Of a stretch of DNA of 64,000 bases, positions 38,017 to 47,588 are shown in pieces. Below the pieces are notes generated by a model. The model was not told where the DNA came from. It saw only the letters and a program-made list of their open reading frames with translations, and ran no database searches. Both the position numbers and the translations under genes were made by a program. The DNA is from Deinococcus sp. AJ005 (GTDB taxonomy: Bacteria > Deinococcota > Deinococci > Deinococcales > Deinococcaceae), in NCBI RefSeq assembly GCF_009017495.1, contig NZ_CP044989.1:248001-312000 (forward strand), read 5' to 3'. The first letter of the stretch is position 1, and each line of letters opens with the position of its first letter.

Positions 38017-38183
38017 AAGCCAGTCAGGCGGGGGCCAGTCAGATGAGAATCGGCCCAATGTCCGGCTCCGCGAACGCACCTCCGGGTGCCGAATCGGAGG
38101 ACGCCATGTCGCCCTGAGTACCGCGTTCCCTTTTCCTGTCCTCATTCCCCTGCGCCTTCATTCGCCGCTCTAAAGGAAAACAC

Positions 38184-39899
38184 ATGTCACAGTCCCTGAA
38201 AAAGAATGCCCTCTGGTTGACGGCTGGCCTGCTCGCCACGCTGTCCGTGTCGGCCCAGGCCCAGAATCTGCCCCGCGCCCAGACTCTGATCGTCTCTGGC
38301 TGGCAGTACGACACCCCCACCAGTTTCAACCCCGTCTCTCCGGCCCAGTCGGCGTGGCCGGTGGGCAACACCAACTCGGGCACCAACGTCTATGAGCTGG
38401 TCTACGAGACCCTGATGACCTTCAACAGCGCCACCGGCAAGCTGGAGCCGCTGCTGGCCACCGGGTACACCCAGAAAGGCAACGTCATCACGGTCAAGAT
38501 GCAGCCCGCCGCCAAATGGCAGGACAGCAAGGCGCTGACCGCCGCCGACGTGGTGTACTCCTTTGAGCTGGGCAAGCGCGAGGCCCTCAGCTACTCCAAC
38601 CTGTGGGATTACGTCAGTAGCGTCAAGGCCCCCGACGCCAGGACAGTCGTGATTACCCTGAACCCCAAGAAACTCAATCCGGGACTGGTCATCAACTACC
38701 TGGGCCAGATCGTGATCGTGCCGCAACATATCTTCGCTGCCGTGGAAAAGGAAAAAACGCCGCTGGCCCAGTTTACCAACCTGAAGCCCGTCGGCTCCGG
38801 TCCCTACAAGGTCAGCACCTATAACGCCGAGCGCGTGGTGGCCATCCGGGACGACAACTACTGGGGCAAGTCGGTCTGGGGCCTGCCCGCGCCCAAGTAC
38901 ATCCTGCACCCGATCTTCAAGGGCAACGATAGCGCCAACTTGGCCCTATCGCAGGGCAATGTCGATGTCTCGCAGAGCTTCATTCCCGAAATCTGGAAAC
39001 TCAAGGACAAGGGCGTCGGCACCTGGCTGAGCAGCGAGCCGTACTACCTGCCCGGCAGCATTCCCCTGCTGGTCGTCAACACGACCAAGAAAGGGCTGGA
39101 CAACCCGCTGGTGCGCCGCGCCATCGCCATGTCGATCAACTACCCCCTGATTGCCAAGACGGCCATGTCCAACTACTCGGTGCCGGCCAACGCCAGCCTG
39201 CTGCTCCCCAGCGGCAACGAGAAGAACATCTTCAACGCCGCAGAGGTCAAGAAGAACGGCTGGAGCTACAACCCGCAGGGGGCCGTGGACATCATGGAAA
39301 AGCAGCTCAAGGCCAAGAAGGGCGGCGACGGCATCTACGTGCTGCCCGACGGCACCCGCCTGGGGCCGTGGAAGCTGGCTGCACCCAACGGCTGGACCGA
39401 CTGGAATCAGGCCCTGTCCGTGGTGGCGTCCAGCGGCAAGGCGGTGGGCATCGACTTGCGAACCGATTTCCCGCAGCAGTCGGTGTGGCAGACCAACCTG
39501 AACACCGGCGATTTCGATCTGGCCCTCAATGGCAGCGTCGGCGTCAGCGCCGCCGGGCCGTGGCCGCGCTTTCAGGCCGCGATGGACAACCGCGACACCC
39601 CGAAAATCGGTGAGAATGCCTTTTCCAACTACGGGCGCTACAGCAACTCGCAGGTCGCCCCGCTGCTCGACAAGGCGGCTGCCGCCACCAGCGCCGCCGA
39701 TCAGAAGAACCTGTACGGCCAGCTCGACGCCATCTTCCAGAAAGACGTTCCGGCCATTCCGCTGATGTACCGCCCCTACGAGTTCTACGAATTCAACACG
39801 GCCCACTGGACCGGCTTCCCCACCAGCGCGGACCCCTATGCTGCGCCCCAGAATGCCCAGGCCGGGGTGCGGATGCTCTACAAGATCAAGCCCCGCTGA
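38184..39899 (+). CDS. Family 5 ABC substrate-binding protein, probable oligosaccharide binder
   Basis: 571 residues with a signal peptide of about 26 residues (core LWLTAGLLATLSVSAQAQ). The body is an SBP_bac_5 (oligopeptide/nickel/oligosaccharide-binding) protein: YELVYETLMTFNSATGKLEP, TAADVVYSFELGKREALSY, LVRRAIAMSINYPLIAKTAM and the terminal PAIPLMYRPYEFYEF. Members with this domain bind peptides, but a subgroup binds cellobiose, laminaribiose or manno-oligosaccharides. The neighbours (LacI regulator, two GH2 mannosidases, GH3 glucosidase) strongly favour an oligosaccharide. AAGGAAA precedes ATG 38184. Confidence 0.88.
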   Translation: MSQSLKKNALWLTAGLLATLSVSAQAQNLPRAQTLIVSGWQYDTPTSFNPVSPAQSAWPVGNTNSGTNVYELVYETLMTFNSATGKLEPLLATGYTQKGNVITVKMQPAAKWQDSKALTAADVVYSFELGKREALSYSNLWDYVSSVKAPDARTVVITLNPKKLNPGLVINYLGQIVIVPQHIFAAVEKEKTPLAQFTNLKPVGSGPYKVSTYNAERVVAIRDDNYWGKSVWGLPAPKYILHPIFKGNDSANLALSQGNVDVSQSFIPEIWKLKDKGVGTWLSSEPYYLPGSIPLLVVNTTKKGLDNPLVRRAIAMSINYPLIAKTAMSNYSVPANASLLLPSGNEKNIFNAAEVKKNGWSYNPQGAVDIMEKQLKAKKGGDGIYVLPDGTRLGPWKLAAPNGWTDWNQALSVVASSGKAVGIDLRTDFPQQSVWQTNLNTGDFDLALNGSVGVSAAGPWPRFQAAMDNRDTPKIGENAFSNYGRYSNSQVAPLLDKAAAATSAADQKNLYGQLDAIFQKDVPAIPLMYRPYEFYEFNTAHWTGFPTSADPYAAPQNAQAGVRMLYKIKPR

Positions 39900-39920
39900 G
39901 GCCCGCCCTTCCGCTCTTAG

Positions 39921-39952
39921 TCAGAACCGGCAGACCGTCATTCCGGTTCTGA
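39921..39952 (+). terminator. Hairpin after the family 5 binding protein
   Basis: TCAGAACCGG (39921-39930) pairs perfectly with CCGGTTCTGA (39943-39952) across a 12-nt loop. No T-run follows. Probably a partial terminator or stabilising stem between binding protein and permease. Confidence 0.65.
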
Positions 39953-40056
39953 CCTGAACAGCAGTTCCTTGCCGTTGCCCGGTCGCCTCGACAGCCGTTC
40001 CCTCGGCGCTGTGCTGGCCACACCGGGCAGCGACCTTTATTGATTCAGATTAATCC

Positions 40057-40430
40057 ATACGGATCCCGTCGGTTTCGTGCATCAATCGGGGCTTTGCCGG
40101 TTCATTCCTTTCATGCCGTGAACCCGATGTTTTCCCTCTCGCTCTATCCGGATTTCCAGGAGTTCTCAACACGTTTTAGAGCATTTGGCGGAATAGTTGT
40201 TGGACTGGATGAGCTTGAGGCATTCCAAAGAGCGTCCCCAGGCAATCCAGCTTCACTCAGGATAGTGCATCTTTTCTATCAAATCCTCTAGAGCAGGTTT
40301 CTGAATTATGTCACCAGAAAAAGGGACTTCCGGCGACTCCATTCGCCAACCTGCTCGACAAAAGTCCCTCGCTCCGCTCGGTCATAAAAAGGTCATTTTT
40401 ATGACAACTGCTCTAGTCGGAATCCGTGTC
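40057..40430 (+). repeat. Intergenic repeat family R1, copy C, interrupted
   Basis: 40057-40177 match copies A and B more distantly (ATACGGATCCCGTCGGTTTC, CGTGAACCCGATGTTTTCCC, CCGGATTTCCAGG, CAACACGTTTT), and 40416-40430 (GTCGGAATCCGTGTC) supply the missing 3' end. The segment 40177-40415 inserted between begins TAGAGCA and ends TGCTCTA. The repeat lies between the binding-protein and permease genes. Confidence 0.6.
40289..40415. repeat. MITE-like element, 127 bp, inside R1 copy C
   Basis: Terminal inverted repeats TAGAGCAG (40289-40296) and CTGCTCTA (40408-40415). Inside are AGGGACTT/AAGTCCCT and a perfect hairpin GTCATAAAAA (40381-40390)/TTTTTATGAC (40396-40405). A related end occurs inverted at 53674-53722. 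No coding capacity. Confidence 0.65.
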
Positions 40431-40492
40431 AGGGGGCAGCCAGTGTTCGGTTCGCCCCCGTTTCTAGGAAGCGCCACCCCAAGGAGTGCCAT

Positions 40493-41506
40493 GTGAAACC
40501 CTTTACCCGGTACCTGTTGACCAAGATCGCGTGGTATTTGCTGGCATTTCTGGCCGCTGCCGCGCTCAATTTCTTTTTGCCCCGTCTGATTCCCGGAAAC
40601 CCGGTGGACCAGATCGTGAGCGGCATGGGCAGTGGCGGCACCGTCAGCAGCGCCAGCCTGCAACGCATCTACGCCACCTACATCAAGGAATTCGGCCTCG
40701 ATCAGCCGCTGATCGTGCAGTTCGGCACCTACCTCAACCGTCTGTTTCACGGTGATCTGGGCACCAGTTTCGCCAACTACCCGGCCAGCGTCAACAGCAT
40801 CGTGCGGGCCGCGCTGCCCTGGAGCATCGCGCTGCAACTGCCCGCCATTCTGATCGGCTGGCTGATCGGCAACGTGCTGGGCGCAATCGCCGCTTACCGG
40901 GGCGGCGTGTTTGACCGCACGGTGTTTCTGGGGGCACTGGGCTTTTCCAGCATTCCGTACTTCAGTCTGGCTATCCTGCTGCTGTACGGCTTTGCAGTGG
41001 CGTGGCCCATTCTGCCCAGCAGCGGGGGCTACAACTTCATCAACTCTCCGTCCTTTACCTTCGGCTTTTTCGTGGATGCGCTGCAACATTACATCCTGCC
41101 CTTCCTGTCCCTGGTGCTGATCGTGATCGGCGGGCAGGCGGTGGGGATGCGGAGCATGGCAATTTATGAGCTGGGATCGGACTACGTGAGCTACGAGAAC
41201 AGCATGGGCCTGGGCGAGAACCGCATCATTCGCGGCATTTTCCGCAACGCCATGCTGCCGCAGATCACCGGACTAGCACTGGCGATTGGCTCACTGGTGG
41301 GGGGCGCGCTAATCACCGAGATTGTGTTCTCTTATCCAGGGATCGGCACCACGCTGTTCACGGCCATCGGGCAGAACGATTACCCAGTAATTCAGGGCAT
41401 CACCATTCTGATCACGCTGGCGGTGCTGGGGGCCAACTTCCTGGTGGACCTGAGTTACGGCTTCATCGACCCGCGCATCCGCGCCTCGCAACAGGGAGAA
41501 CGCTGA
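40493..41506 (+). CDS. ABC transporter permease, DppB type
   Basis: 337 residues from GTG 40493, with AAGGAG at 40481-40486; the overlapping ATG at 40491 is followed at once by TGA and cannot be used. About six spans, with the DppB/OppB opening YLLTKIAWYLLAFLAAAALN FFLPRLIPGNPVD and the EAA-like loop YENSMGLGENRIIRGIFRNA. Forms half of the channel for the oligosaccharide importer. One-base overlap with the next gene (TGATG). Confidence 0.9.
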   Translation: MKPFTRYLLTKIAWYLLAFLAAAALNFFLPRLIPGNPVDQIVSGMGSGGTVSSASLQRIYATYIKEFGLDQPLIVQFGTYLNRLFHGDLGTSFANYPASVNSIVRAALPWSIALQLPAILIGWLIGNVLGAIAAYRGGVFDRTVFLGALGFSSIPYFSLAILLLYGFAVAWPILPSSGGYNFINSPSFTFGFFVDALQHYILPFLSLVLIVIGGQAVGMRSMAIYELGSDYVSYENSMGLGENRIIRGIFRNAMLPQITGLALAIGSLVGGALITEIVFSYPGIGTTLFTAIGQNDYPVIQGITILITLAVLGANFLVDLSYGFIDPRIRASQQGER

Positions 41507-42339
41507 TGCTGAGTTCCTTGCTGAAAAATTCCCGCTTTACCTTCAGCGCCGTGCTGCTGCTGATCGTGGTGCTGGTGGGCGTGATCGGCCCAATGATCAG
41601 AACCGCCAACCCGCTGTTTGCTGTCGGCGGGCGCTATGACCGCCCCGACAGCAAACTGTGGCTGGGTACCGACGCCATCGGCAACGATGTCTTCCTGCAA
41701 CTGATCCACGGCATTGGCAATAGCCTGTATATCGGGTTGGTGGCCGGAGTGATCGCCACGCTGATCGGGGTGATCATCGGCCTGAGCGCCGGGTACTTCG
41801 GCGGCCTGCTCGACGAGATTTTAATGGGCATGACCAACGTGTTCATCACCATTCCCACCATCGTGATTCTGGTGCTGCTGTCGGTCACGCTGAACTCGCG
41901 CAGCACCGTTCTGCTCGGGGTGATCATCGGCGTGACCAGTTGGCCTTGGACTGCCCGCGCCGTGCGCGCCCAGGCCGCCAGCTTACGCAGCCGCGAGCAT
42001 GTGGACGTGGCGCGGCTGTCGGGCATCAGCACCCCGCGCATCCTGCTGGGCGAAATCCTGCCGTACATGGCCAGTTACGTGGTGATGGCCTTTGTGCTTC
42101 AGATGTCCAGCGGCATCCTGAACGAGGCCGGGCTAAGTTTGCTGGGGCTGGGGCCGGACAACAGCATCTCGCTGGGCAAGCTGCTTCAGGGCGCGCTTCA
42201 GGGCGAAGCGCTGCGGACCGGGGCGTACTGGGCGATTTTGCCGCCCACGCTGATCCTGGCGCTGATCTCGTTCTCGCTGCTGATGGTGCAGTCCAGCCTG
42301 GACGAATACTTCAACCCGCGTCTGAGGAGGAACACATGA
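41506..42339 (+). CDS. ABC transporter permease, DppC type
   Basis: 277 residues with about six spans; WLGTDAIGNDVFLQLIHGIG near residue 50 is the DppC/OppC landmark and DVARLSGISTPRILLGEILP the ATPase-docking loop. It pairs with the DppB-like protein at 40493. The stop overlaps the next start by 4 nt (ATGA). Confidence 0.92.
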   Translation: MLSSLLKNSRFTFSAVLLLIVVLVGVIGPMIRTANPLFAVGGRYDRPDSKLWLGTDAIGNDVFLQLIHGIGNSLYIGLVAGVIATLIGVIIGLSAGYFGGLLDEILMGMTNVFITIPTIVILVLLSVTLNSRSTVLLGVIIGVTSWPWTARAVRAQAASLRSREHVDVARLSGISTPRILLGEILPYMASYVVMAFVLQMSSGILNEAGLSLLGLGPDNSISLGKLLQGALQGEALRTGAYWAILPPTLILALISFSLLMVQSSLDEYFNPRLRRNT

Positions 42340-43349
42340 GCGACCTTTTGCGCGCCGAGAACCTCAGTGCTGGATATGTCACCTCCGCCGGACTGGTGCA
42401 GGCTGTGGACGACGTGACCCTGACCCTGCGCGAGGGCGAGGTGCTGGGCATTGCAGGCGAATCGGGCTGCGGCAAAAGCACCCTGGCCGCCTTGCTGGCT
42501 CGTAACATCAACCCCCCATTACGCGTGACTGGCGGCACCCTGAGCATGGACGGCGAACTGGCCGACCTGAGCCAGGCGCTACCTCGCCCGCAGCGCGGAA
42601 CCCTGCTGAGCGTGCTGCCGCAGGGGGCCATAAACGCCATTAACCCCACCGTGCGGGTGCGCGATCTGGCCTACGACGTGATGCGCGCCCACGAAAAAGG
42701 GGTGACGCGCAAATCTGCCCGTGAGCGGGCGGCGGAGCGGCTGGGCGAGCTGGGCCTGCCACCGCGCGCGGTGGACCAGTACCCCCACGAACTGTCCGGG
42801 GGCATGCGCCAACGTGTGGTGGCGGTGATCAGCACGCTGCTTAACCCGCGCATCCTGATCGCCGACGAGCCTTCAAGTGCGCTGGACGTGTCCTCGCAAC
42901 AGGCACTGGTGGCCCTACTGCGCGATCTGCTGTCGCGCGAAATCATCCGGGGCGTGGTCTTCATTACCCACGATCTGCCGCTGATGCGGACGGTGGCAGA
43001 CCGGGTGGCGATCATGTATGCCGGGCGACTGGCCGAACTGGGCCAGACCGATCAGATGCTGAACGAACCCCGCCACCCGTACACCCGCGCCTTAGTGGGT
43101 TCGGTGCTGGTGCCGGAGCCGTATGTGCGCCGTCACCGCATTGAGGGCATTCCCGGCACACCGCCGGACCTGGCCGATCCGCCCGCCGGGTGCCGCTTTC
43201 ACCCGCGCTGCACGCTGGCGGACAACAAATGCCTGACCGATCCGCCACGGGTGGGCGATCTGGAATCCTTCGCGTACTGCTGGCGCGTGGCCGAGGCGGC
43301 GCAGGGGCAGCCAGTCACACCTGCCGCCGTGGCCCGGAGCGGCGCATGA
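42336..43349 (+). CDS. ABC transporter ATP-binding protein, DppD type
   Basis: 337 residues from ATG 42336 (GAGGAGG upstream). Walker A is GESGCGKST near residue 47, signature ELSGGMRQRVVAVISTL, Walker B ILIADEPSSALD. The C-terminal extension with RIEGIPGTPPDLADPPAGC, RFHPRCTLADNKC is the oligopeptide/dipeptide transporter C-terminal domain, where Cys residues may bind an iron-sulphur cluster in relatives. It partners with the DppF-like ATPase. 4-nt overlaps on both sides show tight coupling. Confidence 0.92.
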   Translation: MSDLLRAENLSAGYVTSAGLVQAVDDVTLTLREGEVLGIAGESGCGKSTLAALLARNINPPLRVTGGTLSMDGELADLSQALPRPQRGTLLSVLPQGAINAINPTVRVRDLAYDVMRAHEKGVTRKSARERAAERLGELGLPPRAVDQYPHELSGGMRQRVVAVISTLLNPRILIADEPSSALDVSSQQALVALLRDLLSREIIRGVVFITHDLPLMRTVADRVAIMYAGRLAELGQTDQMLNEPRHPYTRALVGSVLVPEPYVRRHRIEGIPGTPPDLADPPAGCRFHPRCTLADNKCLTDPPRVGDLESFAYCWRVAEAAQGQPVTPAAVARSGA

Positions 43350-44155
43350 CCGGGCATCAGGTAGATGGAGCGGCTCCCGTCAGCTTGCAGAACGAAGCTA
43401 CGTCGTCCACACCATTACTAGAATTTGACCGTGTCAGCCGCGTGTTCGGCTCAGTCACGGCGGTCAAGGACGTGAGTTTCCAGATCGCGCCGGGCCAGAT
43501 CGTGGCGCTGGTGGGCGAGAGCGGCAGCGGCAAGACCACCTTGGCGCGGCTGGCGATGCGCCTGCTGCTCCCCACCAGCGGCGAGATTCGGCTGGAGGGC
43601 GAGGCGGTGGGCAAGCACTCCCAGCGCTCCTACTGGCGCAGCGTGCAGGCCGCCTTTCAGGACCCCTCGGCGTCGTTCAATCAGTTCTACACGGTGCGCC
43701 GCCTGCTACGGACCTCGCTGGGCGTGCTGGACCAGAAGTTAAGCCGCGACGAGCTGGAAACGCGCATGGCCGAGGCGCTGACGCAGGTGGGCATTCCCCC
43801 GGCCATGCTGGACAAGCGCCCTCACGAACTCTCGGGCGGCCAGCGCCAGCGCGTGATGATCGCCCGCGCCCTGATGCTGCGCCCGCGCCTGCTGGTGGCC
43901 GACGAACCCACCTCCATGCTGGACGCCTCGCTGCGCGTCAGCCTGCTGAACTTGCTGCGAGACCTTCGCGATCAACAAGGTTTGAGCATTCTGCTGATCA
44001 CCCACGATTTGGGGCAGGCGTATTACGTCAGTGACCGCCTGCTGGTGATGTACCGAGGCGAACTGGTCGAGCAGGGCGATACCGAGACCGTGGTGGCCGA
44101 GCGCTGCCATCCTTACACCCAGCAACTGCTGGCAGACGTTCCCAAGCTGCACTGA
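43346..44155 (+). CDS. ABC transporter ATP-binding protein, DppF type
   Basis: 269 residues from ATG 43346, overlapping the previous stop. Walker A GESGSGKTT, Q-loop AAFQDPSASFNQF, signature ELSGGQRQRVMIARAL, Walker B LLVADEPTSMLD. It lacks the long C-terminal DppF extension, ending shortly after YTQQLLADVPKLH. It completes a Dpp-type importer with 38184-43349. A hairpin follows. Confidence 0.92.
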   Translation: MTGHQVDGAAPVSLQNEATSSTPLLEFDRVSRVFGSVTAVKDVSFQIAPGQIVALVGESGSGKTTLARLAMRLLLPTSGEIRLEGEAVGKHSQRSYWRSVQAAFQDPSASFNQFYTVRRLLRTSLGVLDQKLSRDELETRMAEALTQVGIPPAMLDKRPHELSGGQRQRVMIARALMLRPRLLVADEPTSMLDASLRVSLLNLLRDLRDQQGLSILLITHDLGQAYYVSDRLLVMYRGELVEQGDTETVVAERCHPYTQQLLADVPKLH

Positions 44156-44172
44156 TTGCCGCTCTTCTCCCG

Positions 44173-44210
44173 CCCCTCCTCATGACCTGACACAGCCGCT
44201 TTCGGAGGGG
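44173..44210 (+). terminator. Possible terminator after the DppF-like gene
   Basis: CCCCTCC (44173-44179) pairs with GGAGGGG (44204-44210) across a 24-nt loop, followed by AAATTT. Weak because of loop length. Confidence 0.4.
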
Positions 44211-44310
44211 AAATTTCAGAGATCATCCCGCGTCCGGCTGAGCTGCCATGCTGGGCGCGTCCAGTTCCCACGCCCTCCCCCCAACCCATTCCCTGTTGCG
44301 CGAGGTTTTG

Positions 44311-46833
44311 ATGACTGTATTTGCTCCCTGGCTCCTTCACGATTTCGCCCCCGGAGAGGGAGAACGGCAGCAGGCCCACACGCCTGAACTGGACACTGCT
44401 GGCTGGCTCCCGGTTGCTGTGCCCGGCGACGTTCACCGCACCCTGGTGGCGGCGGGCCGCCTGCCCGAACCGTTCTATGACCGCAACGAGCCGGAAGCCG
44501 ACTGGATTCAGGAGCGCGAGTGGTGGTACCGCACCATCCTGACTGGCCCGCAGGACGCCCTGGCCCCGGACGAGCGCCTGCGGCTGGTCTTTGACGGCGT
44601 GGACACCTACGCCACCTATTACCTCAACGGCGAGGTATTGGGAACCAGTCAGAACATGTTCCGCGAATACGCTTTTGACGTAACTATCAAGCTGCGGCCC
44701 GGCCCCAACACGCTGGCGGTGCGCCTCGATCCGCCACTTCAGCACGTTAATCTGGCGCAGGTTCCGGCCTGGGACCCCGAGATCGTCAAGCCGAAGGTGG
44801 CGATGCGGAAAGCGCAGTTCGGCTACGGCTGGGACTGGGGTCCGGTGCTGCCCACCTTTGGGCTGTGGCGCGGCGTGAAGTTGCGCCGCGAACGGGCCGC
44901 GCGGCTGACTGGCGTGCAATTTGCTACGGTAACACTCAATGCCACCCACACGTTTGCAGTGGTCACGGCGAGTGTGGAGGTGGAGCGCTTCGCAACCGAC
45001 GCCCCCCTGAATGCCGAATTCACGCTGACCCTGCCCTCCGGCGAGGCCCTGACCCGGCAACTCACGCTGGAGGCCGGACAGACGGGGGGCGAGGTGTCGT
45101 TTGAGCTGCGTGATCCGGCCCTGTGGTGGACCCACGACCTGGGAACGCCTGCGCTGCACAGTCTGGAAGTGCGCCTGTTGCTGGACGATCAGCCGCTGGA
45201 CCAGCTCAGCCAGCAAGTCGGCGTCCGCACCATCCATCTGGACCAGTCGCCCGACGCCGACGAACCCGGCACCCGCTTTTTCCGCTTTGTCCTCAACGGG
45301 TTGCCAATCTTCGCGCGGGGGGCCAACTGGATTCCTGCCGACTCCTTTGTGGGGACCCTGACGCGCGCGCGCTACGAACCGCCGATCCGGCTGGCCCAGC
45401 AGGGCCATATGAACATGCTGCGCGTCTGGGGCGGCGGGGTGTACGAGCATGACGCCTTCTATGACCTGTGCGACGAGTTGGGATTGCTGGTCTGGCAGGA
45501 CTTCATGTTCGCCTGTGCGCCATACCCCGAAACAGACGAACTGGCCCAGGAGGTCCGGGCCGAGGCGGAGTATCAGGTGCGGCGGCTGCGAAGCCACGCC
45601 AGCATGGCGCTGTGGTGCGGCAACAACGAGAACCAGTGGATTCAGGAGATGCGTTATCTGACGCGGGCCACGGGTGACCTGTATTACGCCAAAATTCTGC
45701 CCGAAGTGGTGACAGAACTTGATGGTCAGGTGCCGTATTGGCCGGGCAGCCCCTTCGGCGGCAACGATCACAACTCGATGTTAGACGGTGACCGCCACAA
45801 CTGGGACGTGTGGCACGGCCAACGTCCCATCGTGCGGCAGTTTGGCGACCCCATCGGGCTGGACCGCACGCCCGAGGGCGTGTCTTACCGCAATTACGCT
45901 GTGGACATGGGCCGTTTTATCAGCGAATTTGGCATGCACGCCGCGCCTGCCCTGCGGACCCTGCGGCGCGTGATCCCTGAAGGCGAGCTGTACCACCACA
46001 GCCCCAGCATGGACCACCACAACAAGGACAACCCCAAGAACAAGGGCGACGCCCTGATGGAAGGGACCACCGGCCTGCCCGGCGATCTGGCCGAATACCT
46101 GCTGTTCTCCCAGGTGGCCCAGGCAGAGGGTCTCAGGTTCGGCATCGAACACTACCGCCGCCGCATGCCGCACTGCTCGGGGGCGCTGATCTGGCAGCTC
46201 AACGACTGCTGGCCGGTGCTGAGCTGGAGCGTGATTGATTCGGACAACGTGCCCAAAGCCGGGTACTGGTTTGCCCGGCGGGCTTTCGCGCCGCTGCTGG
46301 CAAGTGTTAAGCCGCTGGAGGGCGGCGGTGCAGAGATCTGGCTCACCAGCGAGCGCCGGGAAGAGGTACGCGACACCCTGACTGGGCGCCTGATGGACTT
46401 CGCCGGGCAGACCCTCTGGACGCGGGACGTGGACGTTCAGATGGGCCACGGCCAGAGCTTCGCGGTCCTGAATCTGGCAGCGGAAGAATTGCATGCCGAC
46501 GGCCACCATTATTTGCGTCTGGAATCGCGGGGCGGCCAGTTTGAGGCCAGCACCCATTTCTTCGTGGAGATCAAGGACCTGAAGCTGCCCCAGACCCTTC
46601 CCATCCTGGAGGCCCGCGCCCAGCCGGACGGCAGCCTGAGCCTGAGCGTCACGGCCAGCCAGTACAGCTACCTCGTCCACTTCACCAGCGACGAGGTGGT
46701 TACTTTCAGCGACAATTTCTTTGACCTGGAGGCTGGACAGAGCCGCACCGTCACGGCCACCCACCCGGTCCGGGCGCTGCGGCCAGAGGACGTGGAACTG
46801 AAGATGTTTCAGGCACGTCAGCTTCAGCAATGA
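44311..46833 (+). CDS. GH2 beta-mannosidase no. 1
   Basis: 840 residues from ATG 44311 (GAGG 6 nt upstream); a start at 44248 is rejected as it lacks a ribosome site. The N-terminal sugar-binding domain (VAVPGDVHRTLVAAGRLPEP) is followed by the jelly-roll and TIM-barrel regions. KAQFGYGWDWGPVLPTFGLW is typical of beta-mannosidases. Acid/base Glu is near residue 440 in ALWCGNNENQW; nucleophile Glu near 538 in RFISEFGMHAAP. It removes terminal beta-mannose from manno-oligosaccharides or from Man-GlcNAc. No signal peptide, so it works on imported sugar. A second, different GH2 enzyme is encoded at 47589. Confidence 0.92.
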   Translation: MTVFAPWLLHDFAPGEGERQQAHTPELDTAGWLPVAVPGDVHRTLVAAGRLPEPFYDRNEPEADWIQEREWWYRTILTGPQDALAPDERLRLVFDGVDTYATYYLNGEVLGTSQNMFREYAFDVTIKLRPGPNTLAVRLDPPLQHVNLAQVPAWDPEIVKPKVAMRKAQFGYGWDWGPVLPTFGLWRGVKLRRERAARLTGVQFATVTLNATHTFAVVTASVEVERFATDAPLNAEFTLTLPSGEALTRQLTLEAGQTGGEVSFELRDPALWWTHDLGTPALHSLEVRLLLDDQPLDQLSQQVGVRTIHLDQSPDADEPGTRFFRFVLNGLPIFARGANWIPADSFVGTLTRARYEPPIRLAQQGHMNMLRVWGGGVYEHDAFYDLCDELGLLVWQDFMFACAPYPETDELAQEVRAEAEYQVRRLRSHASMALWCGNNENQWIQEMRYLTRATGDLYYAKILPEVVTELDGQVPYWPGSPFGGNDHNSMLDGDRHNWDVWHGQRPIVRQFGDPIGLDRTPEGVSYRNYAVDMGRFISEFGMHAAPALRTLRRVIPEGELYHHSPSMDHHNKDNPKNKGDALMEGTTGLPGDLAEYLLFSQVAQAEGLRFGIEHYRRRMPHCSGALIWQLNDCWPVLSWSVIDSDNVPKAGYWFARRAFAPLLASVKPLEGGGAEIWLTSERREEVRDTLTGRLMDFAGQTLWTRDVDVQMGHGQSFAVLNLAAEELHADGHHYLRLESRGGQFEASTHFFVEIKDLKLPQTLPILEARAQPDGSLSLSVTASQYSYLVHFTSDEVVTFSDNFFDLEAGQSRTVTATHPVRALRPEDVELKMFQARQLQQ

Positions 46834-47520
46834 CCTGGGCAGATCTGCGCGGCGTGCTGGCCCGTGACCAGCTGTTGCCTCTCTTCACGCCGGATGGTCA
46901 GGGGCTGGTCCGTGCGCGCCTGGAAACCCTCCAGAACGCCGAATTGACCGCCCGTGCCCCACAGGTCGCCGGAAACTTTGCCGCTTTGCTCCACGATTTT
47001 TCTGATCTGCGGCTGGAAACCAGAAATGGCCGCCGCCTGCGCGAACATCTGGCGTCTTTCCTGCGGGCAGTGGTTCCCGAGGCGGTGCGGCTGGCCAATC
47101 ATCCTGACGCTCCACCCTGGCCGATGCTGGGGCTGCCGCGCGTGGTCAGCACCGCCGCCAATCTGGATTTTCTGGTTGGTGCCAGGCCGGACGAACACCA
47201 CGGCCTGACGTTCTGTACCGGTTCGCTGGGGGCGCGGGCGGACAACAATCTGCCCGCGCTGGCACGGCGCTATGCGGCGTGGATTCACTTCGTCCATGCC
47301 CGCAACGTACGTCGCAGTGGCGAACAGGATTTTCAGGAGGTGGCCCATCTCAGCGCCCACGGTGACGTGAAGCTGGCCCGAGCCGTCATGCTGCTTGAGC
47401 GGCTGCGCCCCGCCCAGATCATGGTCGGACGATCTGGGGCGTGACGGGCCGTTCCAGAGACGGGCTGACCGTGCGCCAGGGGCGGTGTACCTTCAGGAGC
47501 TAATCAACGTAGCGAGGTTA
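46830..47520 (+). pseudogene. Mannonate dehydratase (UxuA)-like fragment, frameshifted
   Basis: The open frame of 204 residues (46830-47444) starts on the stop of the GH2 gene (ATGA). It carries the middle of UxuA: HPDAPPWPMLGLPRVVST, GLTFCTGSLGARADNNLPAL, IHFVHARNVRR and DFQEVAHLSAHGDV. The normal N-terminal half (about 120-150 residues) is missing. At about 47415 five extra bases shift the frame; DHGRTIWG is then read in another frame, and a third frame resumes as RAPGAVYLQEL near 47480. UxuA dehydrates mannonate to 2-keto-3-deoxygluconate. This copy cannot be functional. Confidence 0.78.
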
Positions 47521-47588
47521 AATGCCCCGGCGCAGAGCAGGAAAGACAGTAAGCACGTAAGAACAAACGAACCCATCAAGGAGCTTCC

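Noticed and set aside
40491..40493. ATG as start of the DppB-like permease
   Set aside because: ATG is followed at once by TGA; the in-frame start is the overlapping GTG at 40493.
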